From NCBI GenBank assembly GCA_964017185.1, contig OZ024875.1, positions 33,117,456-33,181,455 of the forward strand: 64,000 nucleotides of DNA. Direction: 5' to 3'. The translations under genes and the position numbers were made by a program. The notes below the pieces were generated by a model. The model did not search any database, was not told the origin of the DNA, and saw nothing but the letters and a program-made list of their open reading frames with translations. Of the stretch, positions 33,710 to 45,518 are shown piece by piece. The DNA is from Rugalucina vietnamica. Taxonomy: Eukaryota > Mollusca > Bivalvia > Lucinida > Lucinidae. The stretch's first letter is position 1; each line of letters begins with the position of its first letter.

Positions 33710-36700
33710 TCGCTACTGTAGAAGTTGAGGAGGTCGATCCAGTTGTCGTCGTTCGTCGAGTACTCTGGGTTGTCGTTGACAAAGTCTCACAAGAATAACT
33801 ACCTGGAAAGTTATTGCACACCTGACTTGACGAACAAGGAGAATGGAGACATTCATTCACATCTGCTTGGCAATTCAAGTCGTCCCAGCCGTTCGGGCAT
33901 ATGCATTTATAGTGAGCAATTTTATCAACACATGTACCCCCATTGAGGCACGGTGAACTCTGACACTCGTCTATATTAATTAAACATTTAGGTCCTGTGA
34001 AACCATCAAAACACTGACAGTGATAAGCACCTAATGTGTTGATACAAATTGAGTAATTGCCGCAGGAATCCTGATTTTGACATTCATCGACGTCCTCCAT
34101 GCAATGTTTACCCTGCCACCCCAAGAAACAACTACAGTTAAACCCTCCTGGAAAATCGGTACAAGTGCCATGTGCACAAGTACCAAGTAAGTCGGTGCAT
34201 TCATTTATATTTTCAGTGCAATTTAATCCTTTCCATGCACTTGTACAGTTGCACGAATAGCCTCCATCGACATTTATACAGGTTCCATTGTTTTGACAAG
34301 GCTGATACAAAGAACATTCATTCACATCAACTGAACATTTGGCACCTTGCCAATTAGGCGGACAAGAACAAGTATATCCTCCAATCGTGTTTTGACATGT
34401 GCCTCCATTAGAACAGACACCGATCGTGGATTCACATTCATTTATGTCCAACGTGCAGTTTTGTCCATCCCAGGATTCATTGCAAACACATTCATATGTT
34501 CCATTCAAATTCAGACAAGTAGCATTATTTTGACATGGTGTCAGAGTTGCACACTCATCTACGTCATACTGACACGCGTCACCATGCCAACCAGTTGCAC
34601 ATGCGCAGTTGAAGCCACCGGGTGTGTCGGAACACGTGGCGTTATGAAGGCAAGGGCTTGAAGAACATTCTCTGAGATCTGTATTGCAAAACGAACCGGT
34701 CCATCCTTTCTCGCACGTGCAATGATAACTACCCGGAGTATCCGTGCAATTACCGTGAAAATGACATAACGATCTTCCTCCATCAAATCTGTAATGAAAC
34801 GTTTGAAAAAAACTGAAGCCTTCTCTGATCAATTGCAAAATGCTCATTTAAAACTTATGACGATCCTAGATACGCTTGATTCCAAGGAAAGCGTGTACTG
34901 AAAGAAGTCCAGTATCTTAAGGGACTCGATGATTTGACTTGAAGTCTTAGGTTAGTTCCAAGGCCTCATTATATTTTAAGTGTAGGAAATACGAGATAGG
35001 GTTCGGAAAACAGATCCTTACAGTTTTGTTAATTTAAAAAGACAAAATTTACGCTGCTTAAAATATGGACATTTCAACTTATTTGCAAATTCTACCCTGC
35101 ATGAACGTATAGCCATAATAAAATTCTTACATCAAGCACTCATCGTAATTTTGTGTACAAAACTGTCCGTGCCAACCACCGGCGCAGCTGCATTGAAATC
35201 CTCCACCTTGCAAATTGGAACAAGTGCCATCATTATGACACGGTGTTTTATCACACGTGTCAACCGGCACGGTGCAGTTATCGCCCGTCCAGGCTGGCGG
35301 ACAGTGACAGATATGTCCATCCGCAATGTTGTTGCATCTTCCTCCATTCTGACATGGTCTCAAGACACCACATATGTTGTTACGTTCACATTTTGAGCCA
35401 ACGTAACCCTGCTTGCATTTACAAGTGAAGCTACCTAAAACAAACAGATAAAGTAACATTAAAACTGAGATCATATTAATTTAATGAGAAAGGTGATGGG
35501 CGGTTTCGTCTACGTAAGTTTCGTCTTCGTCAGTTTATAATTTCGATTAGATTTTATCATTGCAATTTTATGGATATTATTATTTGTGCTTATAGAAGTG
35601 AACCAATGAAGCGTTGGCATAGTTAAATTCGATATTGCCCGTATGACAAGTGCAGAGAAGAGATGATTCTGTTCGTTGTTCAACATTAAAGTAAGCAATG
35701 GGAAATAATATAACTCAAAGCCTCATAGCTGTTCAATGTCTAATGCTCATCACACCGAAAATACAACTGACGCACTTTATCAAGTGTACATTACTTACCT
35801 GGTATGTTAAGACATTCAGTGGAAGATTTGTTGCTACATATGTTTTGTGAACATTCATTTACGTCTTGATTACAGGTCTTATTCGTCCAGCCAGGCTTAC
35901 AAGAGCAAGTGAAGTCCCCAACAGATTCTGAACAGTCTGTTGCATGTTCACATATCTATAGGAAATATAATCAATGGAAGAAAAACAAAGGAAATACAAT
36001 CATTAAAACTAATCATTTATGATTATTATAAAGCATGTACGGGCGATGGCATACGATGTCAAACTTCCCTTATCTCTGATTACGTTTTTTAAAAAAGAAA
36101 TTTTACATCAACAGGTATAGCATCTCTGAAAAGCTGCTCTCCTGTCGGAAGAAATTTTCTTAAAGTGACAATACATTCGCCCATAACTGTTAGAATATGG
36201 GGCACGTGTTATTTTAATATTTGCCAATTCCCGCCCTTGCATGAGAATGCATAATACTTACACCTTGTGAACAGAAGTCCGACACATTACAGAAAGGTCC
36301 CTTCCAATATTTTGCACAAATGCACCTGAAACCTCCGTAAGTATTTAGGCATGTTGACCCTTTATGGCATGGTGATGATTGACATTCGTCAATGTCCTGG
36401 TCACAGTTCTGGCCACCGAAACCTCAGGAAAAGAAGACAAAAATAAGCCTATGTTTTCATATGCATAGTGTTTTGTAAACTGGGCATTTTAACTTTTAAA
36501 GTTATGCTAAAATGCCCGGTTTACAAAACACTATGCATATGAAAACATAGGCTTATTTTACTAAAGATGGGTTTTTTTTTTCTTCTTTTTTAAATTAATA
36601 TTCCAATGTGGCCCATATTTTCTATTCGCATGAATGATTGCCCGCATTACATTCACCTTGTTCAAAGACATTATGCGTGAAATTCCACAAACATGCCTCT

Positions 36701-39143
36701 TTGTGTGTTTATCAAGAAAAAGGCACAAGTAGGCAAAGATCAGGAAAAGGCGCAATCAGAAAAGATTCCCACTCCAAAAACCGAAGTGGGAAAAAACCAA
36801 ACCAACAATCAGGTACTTAACCATGAAACATATCGTAAGCCGAATGAGCAGCTATTTTCCCAATAGGTGGCCACTCAGTTACCTTAACTTAACTAAAACT
36901 ATGAAAACACACATAAAGCGCCAACAGCACAAAAAATTTTAAACACCAAGATATAAAACAAAAAGAACCACCACAGAAGTATCGCATTGGAACGATCAGT
37001 AACACAAAGTTACTGGCGGGCTTAAACCGGTTTTACAGGCGCCTAATCTCACCCTCAGCTTCTGCAGTGGTTCATAACATTTAGTTAGTTCTTCGGTCCT
37101 CGTGGTGAATCTCTAACTAGTCAATGAATCATCAAGAACAAACATATAAATCAAGATAAACATCCTGATGAATCAAAACCCAGGACTCACAGATTCAGTA
37201 AGCTGCCCGACGATGGAGATCCCTGGGCGCCGAATAACCTACCAACTCCGGAGCAAAAGAAAAACACCAGTTGGACCCCGGTGGGCCAAGCAACAGACAA
37301 GAAGCTCCGGCCCCAACCAACTAAAATGAATAGCTTTAAGTCGGGGCCATCATACAGTCTGACGTCCGACCCACCGGCGTGCAATTAAAGAAGGCAGCAT
37401 AGTTATCAACCATGATTGGGTTAAAAACTAAGCATGCAGATTGTCGCATAACATTCAAGTTATAACCTATACGTCTGTAACGTGTTATGATTTTTCTGAA
37501 TTGAAAAGAAAAATCATTAATTCCTTTAAGTTTCTTAAATTTGTAAACCAAGTCACCATAAAATTCAGGTTCCGAAAGGCCCTCACTTAAAAGCGTCTTT
37601 AACCCAACATTATATTTGGAAATCAATTCATAGTGTCTACGATAAAATTTAGAAAAGGTTTTTCGAAGTTTATGATACCGATAGCCCTGTTGGAGAAGTT
37701 TTGCCATTAAACATTTATTTCGAGCGTTGAAGTCTGTAACATGATTGCAGACTCTAGCAAACCTAATAAGTTGCGAAATGTATACACCATAAGAAGCACG
37801 ACGAGGAACGTCACCATCCAAAAAAAAGAAAATTTACCATATCAAAATCAAAGTCATCGGAGTCAAAGTGTCTCTTTTAGGATCTGGCGAGTAAAATTAA
37901 GTTGTGGTGTTTTACCTTGAGTGCAGTTGCAGCTGTAGTTTCCATGTGTATTCTGACAGCTGACTGAGTTGACACAGGTGCCGATCTCACACTCATCAAT
38001 GTCTACTGTGCATGTTACGCCTGTCCAGCCCTTCGGACAGATACATACACCATCTTGGCATATTCCATTATTCTGACAAGGGGTTGTGTCTATAGCCAAA
38101 CATATAATAAAACATTGATCAATAATTGGCACTACTTTAATAAATTTCCTTTATATCTTTTTGTCTCAAAAACAAAAACAAAAAATAAATAAATAAATGT
38201 AGCAGTTCAGACATAAGCCATTATGAAGCAATAAATAGTACCTTATTAACATTTTCTGTAAAAAAAATCAGTATCTTTGTAAAAATCGGAGGATACATGT
38301 TCCAGTGGCTTCCAGAGTTCTTTAATACTAGCTAGTGTATGGCTGTACGTTGGAGCATACCTGTGCACACAAAGCGAAACATTCCAACTAACTTTGGTGG
38401 TTTGGGGAAGGAGCAGCTCGGACCACCATTCCTTGCTCCACACCAAGACATGATTTCTAGCGACAAACTGGAAAAGGTTTTATCAAAGTACTTTTTATTT
38501 AGCCATATCATGAGATTAAGATACTTACTGAATGTATGATGTTCATGTCCTTTAACACTATTGTTAGGTATACGCTCATAAACCGTAGCAAATTATTCGA
38601 AAAAAAATGTTAGCGCCTAATAAAGTTTATTTATTTATTTTTTTTTTTTATGATTTTTTACACTAGCTGAATTCCAAATGGTAAGAAATAAAATCATATC
38701 CTATCAAGGATTAAAGTTAATTAACACTTTTAATTAGATGCCCTTTTTGTTGTTAAACCACATGTAAAATTGTATATGAAAGTTAAACAAACATAAAATT
38801 TGTGGGTCATCTTAGGAGACGGGCTTTATCCATCAAATTTATTATATGCATCATTTCTTACGTTACGTTATTATCTGTGTTCTTGTATGTGTATGGAAAC
38901 GCTGTGGAGAAGAAAGTTTGTATACTTTTTACCACTTGGTTAACAGAGACATTAAAGGAGGAAATCACTTTGCTACCCGTCCTTCCGCCAGAAACAGAGA
39001 CTAGTAAAGTGTCCTGAAACAAATCGATATGTATAGGACTTTTAAAAATAGATATAATATCTTCTCATATTTTCTTTGTAATTTAGGAAATTAAAATATA
39101 ATTGTTGTCTAATAGCTATTTATGATCAGTTGTGATTGTGACT

Positions 39144-39197
<54 letters not shown>

Positions 39198-40530
39198 TGT
39201 AAGTATTTTCACAAAGAGTAAGAATTATTCCATGTCACATAGGTCAACAATAGTAAACTAATGATAGTTATACAGTATGAAAGCTAAAAATTTTGCATAA
39301 TTTTTTTCATAGTCCTTGAGTAGTAGATGGATGAATAATACGTTCCCGAACACTGCAAAGTTCAACATACTGGAAAGGAGGCCAGAGAAAACAGCATTGT
39401 TGGGTTTGCTTTTGTACCGATTTGTTTAGTATCTACCAAGTCACCATAACAATCATCTAGTTCTGTTGCATTGTAGACGGTTACAGCTTTACAGAGTGAT
39501 CTGTAAAATAATAGGAAACATTAAGATAATTAAATAATGGCTTAAACTCTTGACCTTACTAGTTATCAGATTGGGCGTGAGTCTCTTATGTTTTATGCGC
39601 TCACAATATTATTCAGTCTGATTTTCTGAAGTTCTGTTATACATCACACGTATACGTACAAGCATCTATCTTGGTTTGTAACAAATGTATGCGGTCGAAT
39701 ACTAGTGTATACATTAAGCAAGACTTACCCTCGAAAACAAAAGTTTATTACATGATTACATGTTTGTCCATCAGTTCTCGTCTCACAAATATGTGCTGTT
39801 TTGATTTCCAATCTTATAATCCTCACCATGAAATATACCGTCTGCAAAATATAAAAACATCGTTAGCTTTTTGTAGGTTCTTGGTATACGAAATTTTCTA
39901 CCAGTGAATGCGTAAACTAGTTTGTAAGAAAATGGATACAAATACGTAAGTAAAACAGATTAAGAAAGTTCTAGGCGGCAGTTGAGAATGGTATTTTAAA
40001 AGTTGTTGGTCTTTTCAATAACATGATAGGTCGAATGCCCTTTGGATCTCACTATGACCAGTAGGTTATAAAACGAGAACTGAAGAGCCGGTAGACTCGG
40101 TAAAGAGCCAGTAGACTTGGTAAAGAGCCAGTAGACTCGGTAAAGAACCAGTAGACTCGGTAAAGAGCCAGTAGACTCGGTAAAGAACCAGTAGACTCGG
40201 TAAAGAACCAGTAGACTCGGTAAAGAGCCAGTAGAATCGGTAAAGAACCAGTAGACTCGGTAAAGAACCAGTATATTCGGTAAAGAGCCAGTAGACTCGG
40301 TAATGATTCGAATTTGTTACAGTTCACATACCGTATGGTTTTGGTGAACACCAAATACAGATATTTTTGGTGAAATCGCTGGAACATTGAAAACATTCCT
40401 CGGGTATTCTTGATATAAAGGGTGTTGGTTTAAAATGTAAACTGTTTGTATAAATTTCAGCCTTGACACAGCAGTTCCGTTACAGAAGGCATAAAATTCC
40501 ACATCAACCACTGACTCAGCTGGACTTAAC
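31573..40530 (-). CDS. Notch-ligand-like transmembrane protein: MNNL/C2/DSL-like head, about 16 EGF repeats, Ser/Thr stalk, TM helix (5' and 3' ends missing)
   Basis: Exons: 40332-40530, 39729-39841, 39437-39500, 38862-39013, 38361-38467, 37916-38089, 36262-36422, 35799-35955, 35131-35434, 33488-34788, 32642-32786, 32213-32363, 31573-31664. Phases agree at every join; about 1,040 codons. The head reads SVVDVEFYAFCNGT, CNHVINFCFRG, AFPYTYKN, then SWCGARNGGPSC, aligning part by part with the cassette at 43574-45518, though the DSL-like segment is poor in cysteines. EGF repeats follow (DIDECQSSPCHKGSTC, GWTGVTC), many calcium-binding type. The last runs into a stalk of Thr/Ser runs, then a juxtamembrane region (LQFANPVASTDLPAVRNG) that may be SEA-like, and a helix GGTAGAVVLVIIIVIGSLIY. 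Likely a cell-surface ligand or adhesion protein. The first exon enters in phase 2, so a signal exon upstream is unseen; the cytoplasmic exons are unseen. Confidence 0.8.
36440..36558. mobile_element. 119-bp hairpin element at a splice acceptor
   Basis: AAAATAAGCCTATGTTTTCA and TATGCATAGTGTTTTGTAAA pair with their complements over about 52 bp per arm, with a 12-nt loop. It ends about 17 bp from the acceptor of the EGF exon at 36262-36422. Confidence 0.75.
36715..37865 (-). pseudogene. 3' part of an RT-associated retroelement with C-terminal ORF remnant
   Basis: The minus-strand frame 37336-37821 encodes about 160 residues: DGDVPRRASYGVYISQLIRF, GYRYHKLRKTFSKFYRRHYE, EPEFYGDLVYKFKKL. I recognise this as the common C-terminal segment that follows reverse-transcriptase regions in marine invertebrate retroelements; the superfamily is uncertain. 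The preceding residues DSDDFDFDMVNF at 37822-37858 lie one frame off across a T8 run, so it is frameshifted, and it is cut at 37865. A 620-bp 3' region follows, ending near 36715 in GCCTACTTGTGCCTTTTT. Copies of this 3' end, cut at different points, occur at 25940, 43865, 46068, 54045, 56663 and 58739, the pattern of 5'-truncated LINE copies. It lies in an intron of the DSL/EGF gene. Confidence 0.7.
39144..39193. repeat. (GA)n microsatellite
   Basis: About 24 perfect GA units in an intron. Confidence 0.95.
40085..40310. repeat. 20-bp minisatellite, about 11 units
   Basis: Unit AGTAGACTCGGTAAAGAGCC with few variants (AACC/AGCC). Because 20 is not a multiple of 3, the minus frame shows a 20-residue repeat; it is not a gene. 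It lies just inside the intron after exon 40332-40530. Confidence 0.95.
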
Positions 40531-41164
40531 CTGAAAATGAATTAATACTATTTTAATTACATTCCGTTTCTATAAGACGTCCAAAGCAACATTACACAAT
40601 TCTAAATGCAAACGGTTCAAGTAAAAATGAACTCTTGCACCTATACATCATTGAACAGCTGATAAAAAGTTTGTCCCCGTTAAGCTGCCCAAGATTGTGT
40701 TTGCAAGGCGTGGCCGGTTTTGCATATTTCACCACAGTGCATGAAAACTGAGACGCTACCGAAACAAATTTATTTATTTTATTTATTTATTTATTTTTTT
40801 TTTTTTGTGATTTCCTTGCTTAAGTTTCAATCTACTAGCTGAAAACTACCAAACCGATCACTGTGAAGGTCTACCCAAACAAGGTACAAGGCATGCTTGC
40901 AATAGCTTTTGGTCCTTGTGGGAGCCTTCTATATTTCTTTCGTTGGTGATTTTATTGCTATCACATTATTTCTGTTTTCGAATATATCATTGTTGACCCA
41001 CAGGTCATTGACACTTACTCATTAATGTATACTGATTTCTGAAATAAGGCCCATTTGTCCCAAATACGCTAGAATGACTACATTTCGAGTATTAAGAGTG
41101 TTTTATGGTCATAGAGCGACAATGACCTGTGGTTGGCCACATGACACTCGAGAAACGCCTCAGA
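40531..41164. other. No gene seen
   Basis: Presumed intron or upstream flank of the DSL/EGF gene; the missing signal-peptide exon may lie between here and 43560 but I could not place it. Confidence 0.35.
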
Positions 41165-41345
41165 ATCAGAATCAGAAAGGTTTACATGTGAAACGTAAGA
41201 CTGACAATACCTCACCAGGGGGATGGGGCTTGATCGGAGGAGATTGGTCACAAACTCTCACAAGAGAAGTAAATTTAAAAATATCTGACATTTCCACAGA
41301 GGAGGTCAGAGAATCAGGGAGGGGATTCCAATCTCTAATAATATT
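41165..41345 (+). repeat. Dispersed repeat, uninterrupted copy
   Basis: AATCAGAATCAGAAAGGTTT, AATACCTCACCAGG, CTCTCACAAGAG, CATTTCCACAGAGGAG: the same series as 12655-13445 without the hAT-like insertion. Confidence 0.6.
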
Positions 41346-41403
41346 TGTACTTGCTGTTGGTATCTGAAATGCCATTGAGTGTCGAGTCCTACAACGCATA
41401 TTT

Positions 41404-42835
41404 TTAGATCATCTGAGCCGTTAGGCTGACAAGGTGAGCTTATAGTATACCCATGCTCCGTCGTCTGTCGTCGTTGTCGTGGTTCACACTTTTCAAACAT
41501 CTTCTCTGAAACAGCATGGCCAGTCAAATTCAAATTTCATGTGGAGCATCCTTAGGAAGGGGGAACCAAAGTTTATATAAATGATCCAGGTCACATGACC
41601 AAGATGGCCGCCAGGGCTATAAATAGCAGAAACCTTAAAAAACCAGAATCAGAATGCGTATGATTTTGAAACTTGGCATGAAGCAACAGGGAATAGAGTT
41701 CTTTAAAGTTTGTATAAATCGAGATCCTGGGATGACCTTGACCTTTTTTACGGCAAGGTCAACTTAGGTCGCCCATGCATTTGAATGGGGGAAAACAGGA
41801 AATGTCATGGCAGAAATCTTTCTAGGAATGAGCAAATGGACAGAAGATTTATGTTTGTGAAAATTTTTTGGTCCCAGGGCCCAGGAAGGTTGTCTGCCCT
41901 TGCCCCGGGGCTATATACATGTATATTACCATAATATTCAAACATCTTCTACTCTTAAATCGCTTGGCCATTCAAAGCCAAACTTTATGTGGAGCATCCT
42001 TAGCAAGAGGGAATGAAAGTTTATAGAAATGGTCAGATCACATGACCAAGATGGCCGCGATGGCTATAAATAGCAAAAACCTTTAAAAATCTTCTTCTTC
42101 AGAACCAGAATGCCTATGATTTTGAAACTTGGCATGAAGCATCTGGCAACAAAGCTCTACAAATTTTGTATAAATCATGACCCTGGGATGACCTTGACCT
42201 ATTTTATGGCAATATCAACTTAGGTAGCCCATGCATTTGAATGGGAAAAAAAACAACAGGAAAATGTCATTTAATGGCAGAAATCTTGCTAGGAATGAGC
42301 AAATGGACAGAAGATTTATGTTTATGAAAATATTTTGGGCACAGGGGGTTATCTGCCCCTGCCCAAGGGCTATATACATGTATATGACCATAATATTCAA
42401 ACATCTTCTTCTCTGAAACCGCTTGGCCATTCAAAGCCAAACTTTATGTGGAGTATCCTTAGCAAGGGAGAATGAAAGTTTGTATAAAGGTCACATGACC
42501 AAGATTTTGAAACTTGGCATGAAGCATCAAGGAATGGAGGTCTCCAAAATTTGTATAAATCATGACTCTGGGATGACCTTGACCTATTTTACAGCAAGGT
42601 CAACTTAGGTCGCCCATGCATTTGAATGGGCAAAATTGTTAAAATGTCATTCTTGCCGTAAATTGGCAAATGAACTGAATTTTTATGATTTGAAAAAGAC
42701 ACTGACTCCAGAGATTATTCTGATCCTGCCCTGGGGTTGTATACATATTGCCATTCTAGTCAAGCAAGTTATTTGGTATCTCTGGTCTCAGGTGAGCGTT
42801 TACAAGACCATTGGTCCTCTGGTTTTGGGATAAGG
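41404..42835 (+). mobile_element. Tandem-core element with hairpin end
   Basis: Begins near CTGAGCCGTTAGGCTGACAA then GGTGAGC. The core is three units of 380-450 bp, each with CTTGGCCATTCAAAGCC, CATGACCAAGATGGCCG, GATTTTGAAACTTGGCATGA, GGGATGACCTTGACC and TATACATGTATATGACC. The right end has CTCAGGTGAGCG. No protein frame. It is related to 50070-51236 (opposite strand) and 56555-58370. Confidence 0.7.
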
Positions 42836-43573
42836 TCATCAGTGGGTATTATGCTCTCCCTTTAGACCTTTGTAAAGCAATATAATTCTATCATCTTTCC
42901 TTTTTTTCTGCAGGGATTCCCATTTTAGTTTTTTCATTGTATAATTCCTAGTTACAAACCTAACACACGCTTTTGCACTTTCTCCAAATCATCTTTCAGA
43001 CCTTCATAATGAGGGTCCCAAACTGAGCTACCATATTCAAAGCAGCATAGTGGCTCCATGCTAATAGGGATGTGAGATCAAACAACGAATGTCATATGAT
43101 CGGAGCAAAAACAAATGTTCGTCTTACTGTTTGTACTGTATATCATGCAGCTTCACTGTGACTGGGTGTGTATGTGGGGGACAGACATTGGTGGCTGTAA
43201 ACACTACCAGTTTGCGCTGAATGTTCGATAGTGGTAAAATGTCTAGTGGGGTCGCTTGCAATGATAACACAAGTAAATCTGAAATTCGTAAAAAATGTTA
43301 CACCCTATGGCGGGTTGCCTTTATTACGTCAAAGCAGCAACATATTTGGTTTAAAAATGCAGCTAAATGAACGATCGTCTACATCCTCAAAAATAAGTCA
43401 GCCTCCGGGCATTGAAATTGTATGGCATTTTCTTGACTGGCTGGTCGTGATGTATTGATAATGTATTTCCACTACACTGTAAATCTTGAAAGTGGCCAAT
43501 ATTATCATGCGTATTGTCTACCTATTTTACTTTCAAAAGAATTTCATTTTATATTTTTTGTACTTACACTCAC
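42836..43573. other. No gene seen
   Basis: Between the tandem-core element and the head cassette. I looked for EGF-type exons on the minus strand and found none. Confidence 0.4.
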
Positions 43574-45518
43574 CTTTTGACGAACAACTATCAACTGACT
43601 TAAGAGAACCATTCTTGGCACAGTTGTGGAAGCTTCCGGAATATGAGGAATTGCAGTGATGTTGGCATGAATCACCATACCACCCGGGAGTACACCACAC
43701 TCTTATGCTTAATGCCAAACTGAAGGTATAGTTAACAGATCGTACAATTGCTTGTCCTTTCTTTTAAAATTGTCAGAAAGAGACGCTTTCGTTGAAGGAT
43801 GAATTATGACAGAACGTTGACAGTTGGCGTGAAAGACTTGTATGGTTCTAAGTATAAGTACCTTATTGTCAATTTAGTTTTTCCCACCTCGGTTTTTGGA
43901 GTGGGAATTACTTTCTGATTGCACCTTTTCCTGATCATTGCCTACCTGTATCTTTTTGTAAGCAGTAGTCAAATACCAGCATGACATGATGTAAGTTACG
44001 GACAAAGCGCTCACTGGCATTACTTATTATAATTCTTATACGAAAGAAAAACAAACCATTTTGATGTTCTAATAGTGAATCCTACCTGACTTCATTTATT
44101 AGGACTTTTGTCTGACCCTTTGACTGAACCAGGTTAGCCGCTGGTGTAATGTTAAGGGGCTTAGAAAACACATCTACAAGCTCCCTATTTGATGCAAAAG
44201 AACCTCCATTGACTGCATCGTCATCAAAAATATTTGCTGTGAGGTAAACAAGACTCTGAAACATGGGATATGGAAACTGAAACTCCTCATAACAGACTAA
44301 ATTGTCACGAAATATTTTGGATATAGCAGTATAGTTTCTGATAACGGATCCCAGGCTGGCATGGTCATATACATTGACATGCATGTTTTCACACTAAATA
44401 CCGAAGTAAATTTAAATAACCAAACTCTTTGAATGTGGCTATGAGCGACGGAACTATACTGTATTTCTGCGGGTATTTTTTCTGTGCGATACAGATGACC
44501 TGATCCCTACATGATCAATAGATTTTGCACCTATATATTTTGCTATTTAGAACATGTTTATCATAGAAACACATAAATAAGTTGAAACGAAGAATTCAGA
44601 ACTTACGTTGTCCCACCACGACATAGATGACATCCGTATGAGATTTTTTCTTTGTGTAGAATTTATGTGGTTCAAATTACGTTTGATGCTTTCCTTCATG
44701 TCTATGTAGCTTCCATTGCACCCATTGAAACTTGATCCTGGATCTATACTGTAAGACGAAAAGTCGTTTGAAAATATTCCAGTCATTCTATGTATTGGCT
44801 TCGCAGCTTAACATATTGTCCAAACCGCGGCAAACCGAGACAAGAGGCCCAAAGGGCAACAATCGCTCACCTGAGAGTCAACAAGTACAGACACTGGACA
44901 AAAGAACTGTAGTTGGGGTTTTACCATATATGTTCATGGCGGCAAAAGATACATGTACGTTATGTCTACGTCATGTTATGGTATATTAGTATCAATCTTT
45001 ATGACTATAGCTGCTGTACTCACATTCCAATACAGAAGGCAAATACGACATCACACGTGTCTGAAGCTTGGCTACAATCGCTTCCAGTGGCACCGGTGTC
45101 ACAACATTTCCTGTTACTCGTGTAATTCATCCCATGGTACGATGTACCAGAGGGGTTGTCATATTGTAACACCGCCACCTCCAGATCTACATAGGCCAGA
45201 CACAGGGTCAGACAAATCTAAAAAAATGAAATTATAACAAGAAAATTATAAACATAATCTATGAATTCTAAAGAATAAACAAAAAAAAATAATAATAATA
45301 GTAAAGCGGAAACAGCGAAAACGAATTTTAAAGAAGACAATATAACTCCAATGGAATATTATTTTATTATGATTAAAAATGGGATATTTTAATAAAAGCA
45401 ACTAAATTTATGATATATATATAGTAGTAAAGAATTATTATTTTTGAAGGAATGGGGTGAAATAAATTGTGACTACCTGAAATATTATTAGAACCGTCAA
45501 AATCCGAAGAAAGTGCAT
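43574..45518 (-). CDS. Second Notch-ligand-like head cassette: signal peptide, MNNL, C2 and DSL-like exons
   Basis: Exons 45477-45518, 45024-45217, 44607-44787, 44086-44393 and 43574-43719; AG/GT borders and phases agree, 290 codons. The ATG at 45518 gives MHFLRILTVLIIFQ, continuing ICLTLCLAYVDLEVAVLQYD, a signal peptide running into an MNNL-like start. RKCCDTGATGSDC and CDVVFAFCIG match the CC and C-x-F-x-FC pattern of MNNL. EFQFPYPMFQSLVYLTANIF matches the C2 core of Delta/Jagged. LSIRVWCTPGWYGDSCQHHC and HNCAKNGSLK match the DSL domain that binds Notch. The chain ends in phase 1 (AAA G). No EGF exon follows before 40530, so it either uses the EGF array starting at 38089, whose phase fits, or is a broken gene. 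Confidence 0.75.
43865..43960 (+). repeat. 3' end of the RT-associated element
   Basis: TTTTTGGAGTGGGAAT, CTTTCTGATTGCACCTTTTC and CATTGCCTACC, the terminal 90 bp of the 36715 family in the opposite orientation. Confidence 0.6.

Noticed and set aside
33544-33798. Valine/aspartate-rich plus-strand frame
   Set aside because: It is the reverse of the Ser/Thr stalk repeats of the minus-strand gene.
40085-40310. CRISPR array
   Set aside because: Units are contiguous 20-mers without spacers in an animal genome; it is a minisatellite.
41074-41367. 97-codon plus-strand frame
   Set aside because: It lies across a dispersed repeat found also at 12655 and shows no conserved domain.
40332-44393. Direct splice from 44086 to 40530
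   Set aside because: The phases fit, but it would skip the DSL exon and place an MNNL segment after a C2 segment; it is less likely than use of 43574-43719.
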